Shown here piece after piece: positions 1-10,600 of a DNA stretch of 64,000 bases. Origin of the DNA: Haplomitrium mnioides. Its lineage: Eukaryota; Marchantiophyta; Haplomitriopsida; Calobryales. The notes under the pieces are model-generated. The model saw only the letters and a program-made list of their open reading frames with translations, was not told where the DNA came from and did not search any database. The translations under genes and the position numbers were made by a program. Location of the stretch: the NCBI GenBank assembly GCA_049999725.1, contig JBNGIS010008043.1, positions 1-64,000 on the forward strand. The letters are read 5' to 3'. Within the stretch, counting starts at the first letter, position 1, and every line of letters begins with the position of its first letter.

Positions 1-815
1 GACGTTCCCGAATAAGACAATGAAATGAAAAAACAACAATAACCTCATAGAAGTTGGAGATAAAGACACTACTTTAAAAGAAAGTAGCAACACTAATAAG
101 ACAATGAAAGCAACAAACAAGAATCACCTCATAGAATTTTGAGATGAAGATACTACTTTCAAAAAGAGAGTAGCAACACTAATAAGACAATGAAAGGAAT
201 AAACAACAATAACCTCATAGAAGTTAGAGAGGAAGACACTACTTTAAAAGAGACTAGCAACACTAAAGAGACAATGAAAGAAACAAACAACAATAACCTT
301 ATAGTAGGTTGAGAGGAAGACACTACTTTGAAAGAGACTAGCAGCACTAGTAAGACAATGAAAGTAACAAACAACAATAACCTCATAGAAGTTGAAGAGG
401 AAGACACTACTTTAAAAGAGAGTAGTAGCACTAATGATATATTAAAAGCAACAAACAACAATAACCTTATAGAAGTTACAAAGGAAGACGCTACTTTAAA
501 AGAGAGTAGAAGCACTAGTAAGACAGTGAAAGCAACAAACAACAATAACCTCATAGAAGTTGGAGAGGAAGACACTTCTTTAAAGGAGAGTAGGAGCATT
601 AATAAGATAATAAAAGCAGCAAACAACAATAGCCATATCAAAGTTGGAGAGGAAGACTCTACTCAAAAGAGAGTAGCAACATTAATAAGACAATGAAAGC
701 AACAAACAACAGTAGCATAAGAGAAGTTGGAGAGGAAGATACTACTTTAAAAGAGAGTAGCAACACTAGTAAGATAATGAAAGCAGCAAATAATAATAAC
801 CTCATACCATCAAGC
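1..815. repeat. 84-bp tandem repeat (about 10 copies)
   Basis: The phrase AACCTCATAGAAGTT recurs at about 41, 125, 211, 295, 379, 463, 547, 631, 714 and 798, so the unit is 84 bp with one 2-bp slip near 150-170. The array is cut by the window start. The unit length is a multiple of three, so each strand translates into a 28-residue repeat. The forward strand gives an acidic, Asn/Ser/Thr-rich unit (NNNNLIEVGEEDTTLKES). The reverse strand gives a hydrophobic unit (RLLLFVAFIVLLVLLLSFKV). Units differ at many bases, so the array is not recent. Confidence 0.9.
328..696 (+). CDS. Possible 28-residue-repeat protein fragment
   Basis: This is an open frame of about 122 codons covering four and a half copies of the 84-bp unit. 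The product is hydrophilic and repetitive, alternating an Asn run, an acidic stretch (VGEED) and a Ser/Thr/Lys stretch (LKESRSTNKT). Earlier units of the array carry stops in this frame (for example near 310), and no start, promoter or splice context is convincing. It may be a remnant of a repeat-containing exon, or simply an 84-bp satellite that happens to stay open. I do not recognise a family. Confidence 0.2.
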   Translation: MKETSSTSKTMKVTNNNNLIEVEEEDTTLKESSSTNDILKATNNNNLIEVTKEDATLKESRSTSKTVKATNNNNLIEVGEEDTSLKESRSINKIIKAANNNSHIKVGEEDSTQKRVATLIRQ

Positions 816-1071
816 TTGGCTCGTACCATGATGTTGTTGTTTTAGTGATGGACATAGTAAATACACTAATAAGATCACATATTTAATATTAAGTAAAGTT
901 GCTAGTAAGATTACATAAACAATAAAATTAGAAGGTTATTATTACTTAGAGTATAACACAATAGGGGAGGTTTTTTAGTTCTCCAACATCAAAATTAGCT
1001 CCTCACATTTCTCGTTGTCTTCTATCACAATCAAGAGGTTATTTGCTAGCTCTATGCTTAAACATTGTATG
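816..1071. other. No recognisable feature
   Basis: AT-rich sequence between the tandem repeat and the LTR of element A1. I see no reading frame, RNA gene or terminal repeat here. Confidence 0.5.
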
Positions 1072-1414
1072 TGTAAAAACTCTCGCCAAACTAGTAGCAC
1101 ATCAACATACTTGTGTGCAAAGAGGATAAACTCAATAATAAAGGAAAGGAATTGATAGAAGAGAGAGAAAGAGGTTTCTCAAAGAAGTCACCTTTGTCTC
1201 TATGAACCTTCTTTGGTTCCTTACTATACTATCTAGAAGTTCTTATAGTTCTGGCACTTTAGAAGCTTCTCTTCTAGAATCTTCTCTTCTAGAATTATCT
1301 TCCCTCAATTAGAAGCTTCTCTAGTCTTCTTATACCTTCTAAAAGCTTTTATAAGCTTCCCTTTAGTAGGAACTAAATCTAGAGGTTCCATCAAATTTAG
1401 CAAACCTTGTTGCA
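1072..1414 (-). repeat. 3' LTR of A1
   Basis: On the minus strand it begins TGCAACAAGG just after a purine-rich tract (AAAGAGGGAGGCT) and ends GAGAGTTTTTACA. It is about 95 bp shorter than the partner at 5384-5820, by internal deletion in the TTCTAGAAGCTT-rich part. Confidence 0.7.
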
Positions 1415-1439
1415 AGCCTCCCTCTTTAAGACACAACAT

Positions 1440-2350
1440 TTTTGTTGCAAGTATGATCAAAAGTAGACATCGATGTCATAGCATGCAAAAGTTAGTGAGG
1501 GGTTTCCAAGTGGTCTCAAACAATGGGTACCATTCCCAGAGAGCCAAATACTTAGTGGCTTACTTTTGCCTATGGTTGAAGATGCGCTTTTTGAGAATCC
1601 GTTCCATGTGGCATTCTATTTGACCATCTTTCATCTTAAGTAAGGATGGAGATTCATGTTGATTGGTGAAGTGAGATGAGCGGGGTACATATTTGCAAAG
1701 AAGCAAAACATGAAAAATTAGATGAAGTTTTATGTCGATCGATAAATTGAGTTTATAAGCCAGAGCTCCAATGCATTGGGAGATTGAGAAAGGCCTAATG
1801 AAGCATGCAATAACCTCACAAACACCAAACATAGGCAAGTGAGTATTGAACAACCAAACTTTGTTGCACACAACAAATGCTTCGTCACAATGATGAGCAT
1901 AAACATACTTCTTTTGATGAGTCTAGGCAACAACAAGCTTGCCACAAGTAAGATGGAGTTCACATACCAAATTGCTCATATATGCTCATCATTGACTGGG
2001 AATATGAAGAGGTTGTAGAAGCTCTACATGCTTTTGATTACTTGTCTTGTTTTCTTGACATGCAAGAAAACTTTGTGCGTACACCTATACATCCTTAGCT
2101 ATATTTGGCCAAAAACAAGATTATTGTAGTAACTCAAACATTTTTTCCATGCCAATATGTTCAACCTCATTCGTATCATAGAACTCTTAGAGCACAATGA
2201 TGTGAAGTGATGTGTCTGGAAGCGCGCAAAGTCTTCCATTTGGGAAGAGTATGCCTCAATCCTTGTAGAAACCCTCATTGCCATTAGCAGCATGAACCTC
2301 CAAATCATGTCAGTGGCTTCAACAAGTTGTTGCCACTACTAAGATTGGAT
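1440..2350 (-). pseudogene. A1 integrase and chromodomain remnant
   Basis: Minus-strand translation of 1560-1871 gives the C-terminal integrase module: a GPF-type segment (FIRPFSISQ), then AYKLNLS and LHLIFHVLLL, the usual 'KL.LP...IHPVFHVSLL' signature of Ty3/gypsy integrases. It is followed by PRSSHFTNQHESP and a chromodomain beginning IECHMERILKKR. The chromodomain ends in another frame (YLALWEWYPLFETTWKP, near 1480-1545). The core catalytic part upstream (1900-2350) is heavily damaged. It would have inserted the cDNA copy; it is not functional now. Confidence 0.75.
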
Positions 2351-3720
2351 TGAAACCATTGAAGCCTGATTAGCCTAAGGCATACGTGACAAATGATTTG
2401 CTAATTGACTTTTACTTTCCAAATATACAGTCTTCATGTGGTGATTTTGATGCCACTCTGCTCGAAAAACTTAGTATTTCAATAGATCATTTTGTGTCTC
2501 CAAATTGACCAATAACTTGTGATTGATCTCTACAATAAACTCTTTGCTATCAAAATAATGCCTCCAATATTTGGGCAAATATGATGGCCAGTTCCTCTCA
2601 CTTTGTTGTATGGTAATTATGCTCTAGAGCTTGCAGCTTCTTTGAGAAGAAAGCCATAGGATGCCACCCATCTTCCCATTCTCAAAAGAAAACTCCACTG
2701 ACAGCAGCCCTTGAGGCATTCACCACAATCTTGATAGGCTTAGTCAGATCATGCTACTTGAGGATGGATGCATAAAACAATGCATCTTTCAAGGTTTGAA
2801 AGGCTAACTCCTCTCGAGATCCCCATTTAGAACGCCATTTTTGTCAAGTACTCTCAATCAAGGCATATGCAATGCGTGCAAAGTCTTGTACAAAATATCG
2901 ATAAAACATGTGAAACCTAAAAACCCAGGTAATTGAGTAATATACTTGAGAGTTTTCCACCACTAAATTAGGTCAACTTTATTTTGCATCACCTATATCC
3001 TTTGAGCACTAACACAATGACCAAGATAATCTACCTCTGATCTTCCAAATTCAAAGTTTGACCATTTTGAATATAATTTATTGTCTCGCAAGACCTGCAC
3101 TAATTGCCACAAGTGTTTTTGATGTTCAACAAGACTTTGGCTATAAATCAAAATACTATCAAGAAAGACAATGATTAACTTGTCAAGAAATAGACAAAAG
3201 ATATCACTCATGAACCCATGAATATGGTAGGTTCATTAGTCAACCCAAATGGCATTACAAGATACTCAAAGTGGTCATAATGGCTTCAAAAGGTTGTTTT
3301 AAGAACATCTTCATCTAAAACCCGTATTTGTTGGTAGCCACTGCGTAAATCGTGTTTGGTGAAAATTTTGGCTCCAGGAAGTTGACCAAATAAATGATTC
3401 ATTAACGGCAATGGATATTTATTTTTATTATTTTGTTGATTTAATACTTGACAATCAATGCATATCTATATCTTGTTATCTTTCTTCCTCACAAAAAAAT
3501 AGAAGCATGATATAGAGAAATATTAGGTTACATTAATCCTTTGGAAAGAAACACTTCAACTTGTGTCTTGCGTTCCTTAAGTTCTATTGAGGCTAATTGA
3601 TATAGTTCTTTGCAAAAGAGAATGCTTAATGGAGTTACCTCAATCATGTGATCAATCCGTCTTTGAGGAGGAAGTTTAGAAGGTAGATCATTTGGTAACA
3701 CATCATTGAATTCCTCTAAT
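2351..3720 (-). pseudogene. A1 reverse transcriptase and RNase H remnant
   Basis: The segment at 2993-3211 (minus) reads LIIVFLDSILIYSQ, the palm motif of gypsy reverse transcriptases with the second Asp of FLDD changed to Ser, then EVDYLGHCVSAQRI. Upstream on the minus strand (3211-3720) fragments of the fingers and palm (motif A region, the PLP..D linker) are visible in mixed frames. Downstream (2351-2990) lies RNase H. Multiple stops make it a pseudogene. Confidence 0.75.
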
Positions 3721-4300
3721 ATTCCACAAAACTCTTTTGGTTCAAAGGAGTCATCATTTATGCATATGGCAATGTTTTGTATACCTCAAATCAACTCCAA
3801 AAATAAGAGATTTCATGGAGTGATGGTTGTGGTGCTCATAACAAAAAGCGGTACTCTATGGACACATAATCCAATACGATCTTCGTAAATCTTCCATTGT
3901 TGCAATTTTATTGTCTTTATTCGTCAATCGACTTAAGGATTATGTTGATCCATCCAAGGTATTCCAAGAAAAATACCATAGTATGCAAGGCGAATCACTC
4001 TCCATTCTAATTTCTCCACATACTTACTTACCCACCTGCAACTCAATGCTTCATGGTAGGGTCTCAGTTACTTTGTTTGCTCATTTGGCAATTCTACCTT
4101 CTATTTTTGCTCTTCTCTAAGGAGAGACCAAGTTTCAATGCAATAGGTCTAGATAGAAGGCTCTTTGTAGCTTAAGGGTTGATAAGAACCCTCTACTGTA
4201 CTTCTACTAACTTTTCTTCAATCACAATAAGTTGTGACATTTTTTTGCCCACGTGGATATTTCACTTCTTTTGCTTGGGTGTCTCGTCTCTTCTTTGTTG
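3721..4300 (-). pseudogene. A1 protease region remnant
   Basis: Minus-strand fragments such as SQLIVIEEKLVE (about 4190-4240) and LPNEQT align with the start and middle of the B1 protease ([11 protein letters not shown]). The catalytic DSG is not legible. Several stops. Confidence 0.45.
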
Positions 4301-5383
4301 TGTCAACTACAAAGATGATGAGGTTGTTTTGTTGGTTGTTTTTCTTCCTTTGAAACTCGTTGCTTTACTTAAGTTGATTATCTTTTCTACTCATATTGTT
4401 GAGAGGTTGTTGAATAGGTCAATTGTTTCTCCCATTTCTACAATTAAGAGAGATATTGCCAAATCTCTCAAATTTGAAATACTAGCAAGTTTCCTCATTA
4501 AGTGCTTCACATGACTTACTTAATGGAGGTGGTAAAAATGCCATAAAAATTAGTTGGAATCCATAATTCCTTCAATGTTGAATATACTTGCATGGAAAAA
4601 GGTTATCATTTTATCCAAGGTGACCTAGCTTCATTGATGTTGGTCCAAGTTGATGAATGGTGTCATGTAAATGCTCATCGTGCTTCTATATTAGTCACCA
4701 TTCAATCGTTTAAGCTAACAAAACCACTTCATTCACATTGCAAGGATCTCACAAGATAGCTTCTCATTGGACTCTTCATTTTAATCCTCATTTGAAGTTG
4801 TCCAATGCTTTGGTTAGACTCATGACCACAATTTGAACTTGTAGATTGTAGAAGTTCTTAATGTATTTATGAATGTTTCTATGTTGTATCATCTCTTATA
4901 ATTTCGTCTCAGCCATTGTTAAAGCATTCACATCTTGGACTTGTTGGAGTAACCCTTGTTTTAGCATGCTCCAAGAAAGTAATTGCCCTTCACTTCTTCA
5001 AAGTCACTCTTAAAATTGTAACCATATTGAGGTGGTGTCCAAGAAGAATGATCGAACAAAGAGATCTTGATCTATATCTGATGTTGATGGAAAATAAGAC
5101 ATGTGCACTTCCATTCGATAATTCTAACCTTCAAGCATACCCATCTCTCGGTTGTTGCAATAGGGTTCTACCTTGCAAGAATTTGTTATTTTTTATATTT
5201 TGATTTGACCTTCATACGTGTTTGTTGCCATGCCCAAAGTTGTACAACTTGATTCAATAGCAAACTATTCTTCTCTTGCTGTGTAGTCAAAGAGGCTTCC
5301 ATTGCTTGGAACCTTGACACCACCTATTTGAGTTGTTGCTCATGCTCTGCATGCTCCAATCTTGCAACCTCATTCTTGACACT
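4301..5383 (-). pseudogene. A1 gag remnant
   Basis: The minus strand shows a gag N-terminal coiled-coil-like start (VARLEHAEHEQQLK, near 5345-5375), then MEASLTTQQEKNSLLL. Next come scattered pieces equivalent to the retrotransposon gag domain, including RWVCLKVRIIEWKC (about 5045-5140), and later pieces near 4560-4860. It is positioned between the 5' LTR and the protease as expected. Frames change often and no zinc knuckle is legible. Confidence 0.6.
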
Positions 5384-5820
5384 TGAAAAAACTCTTCGCT
5401 AACTAGTAGCACATCAACATACTCTTGTGCAAAGAACATAAGCTCAACAAGAAAGGAAAGAAAAAGAGAGAAGAAAGAGAAAGAGGTTTTTCACAAGACT
5501 TTCCAAACTCCCAAATGAGAGAGAAGGATCATGCCCTCTCTATTAATACTTAAAATACAAGACTACACTAAAAAGCCACCTGAGTTTCTATGAACATTCC
5601 TTGGTCTCTTACTAGATCTTCTAGAATCTTCTATGCTTTCGACACTTTCAAAAAGCTTCTCTAGTCTTCTCATACCTTTTAGAAGCTTCCACAAGCTTCT
5701 TCTTCTCAAATATTCTAGAAGCTTCTCTAAGCTTCTTCTTCTAAAAACTTCTTCTCCACTGACCAACTTTAGCAACAACTAAATTTTAAGGTTCTGCCAA
5801 GTTCAGAAAACCTCATTACA
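5384..5820 (-). repeat. LTR shared by A1 (5') and A' (3')
   Basis: On the minus strand it starts TGTAATGAGG after a purine tract (AATGGGAAAGGCT) that belongs to A', and ends GAGTTTTTTCA next to A1 gag. One LTR serves as the 3' LTR of A' and the 5' LTR of A1. The interior holds a run of TTCTAGAAGCTT-like repeats, about 12-24 bp each, near 5620-5760. Confidence 0.7.
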
Positions 5821-6446
5821 AGCCTTTCCCATTAAGATGCAATGTCCTCATTGTAATTGTGATAAAAAAAAGACACCAATGACATAGCATTGCAAAGATT
5901 AGCAAGGGGTTCCCAAGTGGCATTAAGCAAGAAGTACCTTTTCTATAGCACCAAATACTCGACAACTTGCCTACGTCCATGGTTGAAGAAGCATTGTTTG
6001 AGAGTAAATTCTGTCTCATATTCCGTTTGAACATCCACCATCTCAAATAAAGGTGGAGATTCATGTTGATTGGTAAACTGAGAAGAACGTGACATAAAAT
6101 GACGAAGAAGCGAACCATGAAAAACTAGATGAAGTTTCAAATGGGTTGGTAAATTGAGTTCATATGCTAAAATTCCAATGTGTTGGGAAATAGAGAAAGG
6201 TTCAATGAAACGTACATTGACCTTACAAATAAAAAACATAGGAAAGTGATAGTAGACAACCAAACTCAATCACCTACAGCAAATGTCTTGTCACGACAAT
6301 GAGTATCAACATACTACTTTTGACAATTCTACATAATAACAAGCTTTCCATAAGCAAGATGGATTACTCGATGGATATATTGCACAAAATTTTGAATGGC
6401 TTCAACTTTAAAAGACGTTTCTAGTTGAGAACCCACGATGACCAAA
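5821..6446 (-). pseudogene. A' integrase C-terminus and chromodomain (left of B1 insertion)
   Basis: The minus frame at 5943-6269 reads FIEPFSISQHIGILAYELNL, then LHLVFHGSLL, MSRSSQFTNQHESPP and a chromodomain start (YETEFTLKQCFFNHGRRQ) ending VEYLVL. Upstream pieces (FVQYIHRVIHLAYGK, about 6340-6400) continue toward B1. The reading resumes at 12711 on the far side of B1, so this is the 3' part of one split element. The 5 bp CCAAA at 6442-6446 is duplicated at 12706-12710. Confidence 0.8.
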
Positions 6447-7067
6447 TGTAACAGTCACTAACTTTAGTAAGCAACAACTAAAAAAATAGCAACAACTATA
6501 TCTAGAAAGCCATTACTAAGTTAGAGTATTCAAAAATCAAGTGTTGTTATAGAGAAAGTGACACGTGACAAGAGGAGAGAAAGTCAATGAATTAAAGTGA
6601 GTGCTATTGACACATAGCAAGAGGAGAGGAAGTCAACAAATTAAAGTGAAAGAAATGGCACTTTAGAAGAGATAAGAACACGTGGCAAGCAAAGGATTAA
6701 AGAAAATAGAAGGTTCTAAGATAAGGACAGATGGAAAAAGAAGAAGTAAAGAGAAATGGAAGGTTCTAAAGATAAGGACACGTGGCAAAAGGAGAATAAA
6801 AGTAAAGGGTGGTCCAATCAATGAGAGAGGAAAAAAGGTGGTCCAATTAGAAAATGATAGAAAATGAACCAATGGGTTTCGCCACCTATGTAAGCAAAGT
6901 GCTTTTCACTTAGTATATAAAGAAGGGAGAGGAGCGCGGAAGCCGCTAGGTTGCCCCTTGTTGGGCATCTCTTACCTTGTGGGTTCTTGAAGTTCTATAT
7001 GCGCTACTCTTGTATGTGTTGTGTTTGTGCTAATTTTTGGTGTGTAATATATGTGTGTAGTGTTACA
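6447..7067 (+). repeat. 5' LTR of B1
   Basis: Starts TGTAACAGTCACTAAC and ends GTGTAGTGTTACA, with matching TGTAAC/GTTACA ends. The U3 part holds imperfect 50-bp repeats with G-box/ABRE-like cores (CACGTGGC at 6679-6686 and 6779-6786, a decayed copy between them) and a TATA box at 6914-6921. Confidence 0.95.
6914..6921 (+). promoter_or_regulatory. LTR TATA box
   Basis: TATATAAA within CTTAGTATATAAAGAAGGG. The same motif is kept in the 3' LTR (12574-12581) and in the solo LTR (about 14900-14907, minus). It probably drives the genomic transcript of the element. Confidence 0.7.
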
Positions 7068-7068
7068 A

Positions 7069-7080
7069 TGGTATCAGAGC
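7069..7080 (+). other. Primer-binding site (tRNA-iMet type)
   Basis: TGGTATCAGAGC one base after the 5' LTR. This is the standard plant gypsy/copia site complementary to the 3' end of initiator methionine tRNA. Confidence 0.9.
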
Positions 7081-7727
7081 TTGGTCTTCTCTAAAGAAGT
7101 GCGGACTACCCCTCTTTGGAGAAGCACTAAGAACCTCTTGGAGTAGTGGAATCTCCACTTTGCATGAACTCCAAGAGAATCAAACTTTCAAGTTTTCATG
7201 AATAAAGGATAGTGGATATCCCATCTTTTATAAATAAAGATAAGAAGTTTGACTTGATGTTATGATAGCTAATGGATAGAGGAGCATTTGTACCTCCTAG
7301 AATTCCTCTATTGAATCCCTTTAATATTCATGTGTTTAACATTAATAAACATTTCTTTCATCGATTTTCAGTGTATAATTTTGGAGATGATTTTATGGTT
7401 TTTGTAATGGAATCAAGAGAGCCTGTTATCCTACCTATAGTAAACTATGGTGTTACATAGGAGTTTTTTATTTATGTTTTATAGTAGGTAGAAAATGGAT
7501 TTGAACCAAGCTCCTCTAGACGAGTTCAACTCCAAGTGCCATATTTCTATTCGAATAACGCCCAAACAAACGCAATGAGATTTCCTTGTTTGTAAGTTTG
7601 GAGAAAGGTTTTGTGAGTCAGTGCTAGCCTCAACTAAACCTTTTATTTTACATATTCTATATAATTGGAATGTGTATATATTTGTTTTTGTATAAGTCGT
7701 TTGTAGCTAAGTTCTGACAGAAAAACC
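7081..7727 (+). other. B1 untranslated leader
   Basis: Sequence between the primer site and gag. It contains a 62-codon open frame (7272-7460), but the equivalent leader in B2 (about 29850-30110, minus) is conserved only as DNA, so I treat it as non-coding leader rather than a gene. Confidence 0.6.
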
Positions 7728-8670
7728 ATGGAGGCAAACTCTAGCAATCTGGAAGAAGAAGCTTGGATGATGGCCAAGTTGGAGGAGCTTCAAGGAGCTC
7801 TTATAGCAAGTCAACAACAAACAAACATGCTAATGGGAGAAATGGTGAAAATGCTTATACAACAAGAGAATGGAGAAGGAAGTTGGGAAACCTTGCTACA
7901 AAAGATGAGCAAGTCGTGTAAAGTGAAGCCTTATAGAGGAAGTCGCATGGTTGGTGTTGTAGAAAGGTGGGTTTATCGAATGGAGGTTCACATGTCATAC
8001 TATCCGCATGCTTCAGATTTGGAGAAAGGATCTTTTGCAAGGTCATTTTTAACTGAGCATACATCCATTTGGCTACAAGGATGGCAAAAAAATGCACAAG
8101 GAGAACAACTATTGTGGAGTGCTCTAAAAGAAGGTTTACTACAAAACTTCAAAGCCGTAGACTCTATTCTAACTGCAAGAACTAAGCTTTAGGAGTTAGA
8201 GCAACAAGGAAGCGTTGCAAGATATATTGAAGAGTTTCGGAGCCTACAAGTTCAAATCGAGGATATGAGTTTAGCTGAGGCCCTTGACAAGTTTCTACAA
8301 TGATTGAAGAGAAAGATTCGAAGAGAAGTCATGATGCGCAACCCAAAAGATGTTAATGAAGCCATATCATTTACGCAGAGAATTGAAAGAACGTTGGGGA
8401 TTGTGCAAACATGAGGAAATTATTGCCCTACACCTATGGAGTTGGGAAACATAAGAAGAAGAGACCTCAATCGCCCAAATCACCAACAAGAAGGGCCATA
8501 TATTTCTACGGATAGGAGGATGGAAGAGAGGCGAGAAACTAAAACATGCTACAATTGTGGTCGAATAAGACACATTGTACCAAATTGTAGAGTAATACGA
8601 CGCAATCAAGTGCGAGTGTTTCAACGACCTCTTCACAATATCAACAATGAAGGAAACCAAGAATGTTAGG
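7728..8670 (+). pseudogene. gag: B1 gag (capsid and nucleocapsid)
   Basis: The structural protein that would form the particle. The start is MEANSSNLEEEAWMMAKLEE, a coiled-coil-like segment. The retrotransposon gag domain follows, with RWVYRMEVHMSYYP and ARSFLTEHTSIWLQGW (roughly residues 75-125). The frame is cut by TAG at 8190-8192 and a second stop near 8302, but the homologous reading continues (YIEEFRSLQVQIEDMSLAEA). After a further break comes the nucleocapsid with one CCHC zinc knuckle, CYNCGRIRHIVPNC (8547-8588), where the usual Gly before His is Arg. The frame ends at 8667. Start chosen by match with the gag of B2 and by distance from the primer site. Confidence 0.85.
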
Positions 8671-8769
8671 GAAAAGATGGGCACCAGTAAAAAGACCTCG
8701 TGATTTTGCTGGGATGAAGAAGAAAGGCAAGGGAAAAAGTCGACAAAGTTGAATATGTCAAGTAGAAAA

Positions 8770-9065
8770 ACAAGAAAATAGAGGACTAATTGTAGTTGAT
8801 GGGTGGATAGAAGGATTTCCAATAAAGGTTTTGGTGGATTCTGGAGCAGAAGAAAATTATTTATCACAAGCAATGACACTAAAGTTGAAGTTACCCCTTG
8901 AGGAAGAAGAGCACGAGGTAGTTGAAATGGCAAACAGACAAAGCGAGCCAATCGGAAGATTGTCTCAACGTATATCCTTACATATGGCCAACTATCAAGA
9001 AGAGCTTGAATGGAAGATCACAACCTTAGCAAGATATGATGCCATTTTAGGAATGAAGTGGTTGA
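8770..9065 (+). pseudogene. B1 aspartic protease domain
   Basis: Pol N-terminus. [28 protein letters not shown] carries the catalytic DSG (8837-8845). It ends near the [12 protein letters not shown] motif typical of gypsy proteases (the flap/ILG block). The domain itself is open. It would mature the Gag-Pol polyprotein. It shares one open frame with the following RT (to 9817). Confidence 0.85.
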
Positions 9066-10218
9066 GAAGACATAACCCGCAAGTGGACTGGCGAAAGAAG
9101 AGTCTCATAACACCTCAATGGAAGATTTGGGGAGATCGTGTACGACCTTATTCAAGGAAACTACCTCTATATGTTATTGGAGAGAAATCAATAAAAAGAC
9201 AAGATGTGGTATTTTTGGGACTCATGCGTGAGGTTGAAGGTGATAAAGAGGACTCCAAGCATAAAGTCCCACATGAACTTCAAGGGGTTTTGAAAGAATT
9301 TCATGATGTTTTTCCCAACGATTTACCTCCATGTTTGTCGCCTAAGCGATCTATTGATCATAAGATTGAGGTTGTTTTCAGAAGTACTCCACCGTGTAAA
9401 ACACCATATCATTTGCCTCCTTATGAAGTGGAAGAATGCAAAACTCAAATTACTGAACTATTGGAGAAAGGATTTATTCAGCCAAGTATCTCTCCCTATG
9501 GTGCACCAATGTTATTCGTGAAAAAGAAAGACGAGAGTATGATGATGTGTATCGACTATCAGGCCTTCAACCAACAAACAGTGAAAAATAAATATCCATT
9601 ACCAAGAATGGACGTTTTATTTGATCAACTTCAAGGACCAAACTACTTTACCAAGTTGGATTTCAGAAGTGGATACAACCAAATCCGAATTGCAGATGGT
9701 GACGTGCAGAAGACAGCATTTCGAAGTCGATATGGGCATTTTGAATATCTTGTTATACCATTTGGATTAACTAATGCTTCTGCAACTTTTATGGGTCTAA
9801 TGAATAATATTTTTTGATCTTTTTTGGATAAGTTTGTTATTGTTTTCTTGGATGTCATTCTTATTTACAGCAAAAATCTTCATGAGCATCAACAACACCT
9901 TCGAGCAGTATTGAAGGTACTTCGGGACCACAAACTATACGTTAAGATGTCAAAATGTGAAATTGACAAAAGAGAGGTTGATTACTTGGGTCACTGGGTG
10001 AGTGCAGCAAGAATTCAGGTCATGGATGAGAAAGTGGAGGCCATTCAAAAATAGGAAGCTCCTATTGATCAAACACAACTACGAGGATTTTTTCGGCTAA
10101 CTGGGTTTTATCGTTGATTTGTGAAAGGATTTGCACAATAGGAGAACCATTGACCAATTTGCTCAAGAAAAATCATACATGGACGTGGGGAGCCGCAGAA
10201 GAATTGGCATTCTAAGCA
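9066..10218 (+). pseudogene. B1 reverse transcriptase domain
   Basis: Copies RNA into cDNA. Recognisable in order: the [13 protein letters not shown] linker, [22 protein letters not shown] (fingers), [13 protein letters not shown] (motif A, catalytic Asp kept), [15 protein letters not shown] (motif B), then an in-frame TGA at about 9815 where related copies have a sense codon, then FVIVFLDVILIYS (motif C, about 9838-9875) and EVDYLGHWVS. In motif C the second catalytic Asp of FLDD is Val, which alone should abolish activity. Later codons hold more stops (10052, 10117 region). Confidence 0.9.
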
Positions 10219-10600
10219 TTGAAGAAATCACTTCTTCATGCTCATATTCTCAAATGGTATGACTCTAAACGACCAATAAAACTTTCAGTTTTGCAACAAG
10301 AATGGGAGGATGGTTGGCATACTATTGCTTTCTTCTCCATAAAGTTAAGTGACACAGAACAAAATTATCATACTATAGAGCGGGAGGAGCTAGCAATCGT
10401 ATTATCCACCAAGCATTGGAAGCATTATCTCGGAGACAAGGAGTTTATTGTGGAAACTGATCATAAACCTCTACTCTATCTCGAAATAAAAAAGAGCTTT
10501 CCAAAAGGCAGATTCGATGGGCGGAGTAGTGACAACGTTTTCACATGAAGATAGTGTATGTGGAAGGCAAACAACAAATTGCAGATGCTTTGACCCGCAT
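10219..10600 (+). pseudogene. B1 RNase H domain
   Basis: AFFSIKLSDTEQNYHTIEREELAIV and HYLGDKEFIVETDHKPL are the standard gypsy RNase H blocks. The block that normally carries the first catalytic Asp ('TDAS...GAVL') is missing: the reading goes from PIKLS straight to VLQQEWEDGW, an in-frame deletion of about ten codons. The frame slips after KKSFPKGRFDG. Confidence 0.8.

Larger units (their letters stand above)
1072..5820 (-). mobile_element. Ty3/gypsy chromovirus A1, decayed
   Basis: LTR-gag-protease-RT-RNaseH-integrase-chromodomain-LTR order can be followed on the minus strand, through many stops and frameshifts. The two LTRs (1072-1414 and 5384-5820) share their TG start, their CA end and the block around CTTTGGTTCCTTAC. 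The 5' LTR runs almost directly into gag-like codons, with no tRNA primer site between them, so a stretch of leader is deleted. The 5' LTR also abuts the integrase end of another copy (A'), which suggests LTR-LTR recombination or a tandem insertion. No target duplication can be tested for that reason. Confidence 0.8.

Noticed and set aside
159-641. 160-codon hydrophobic reverse frame over the tandem repeat
   Set aside because: It is the complement of the same 84-bp unit, has no membrane-protein context or family resemblance, and begins and ends within repeat units.
7272-7460. 62-codon frame in the B1 leader as a small gene
   Set aside because: The equivalent leader of B2 is conserved as DNA but its frame is broken, and no product is known for this position.
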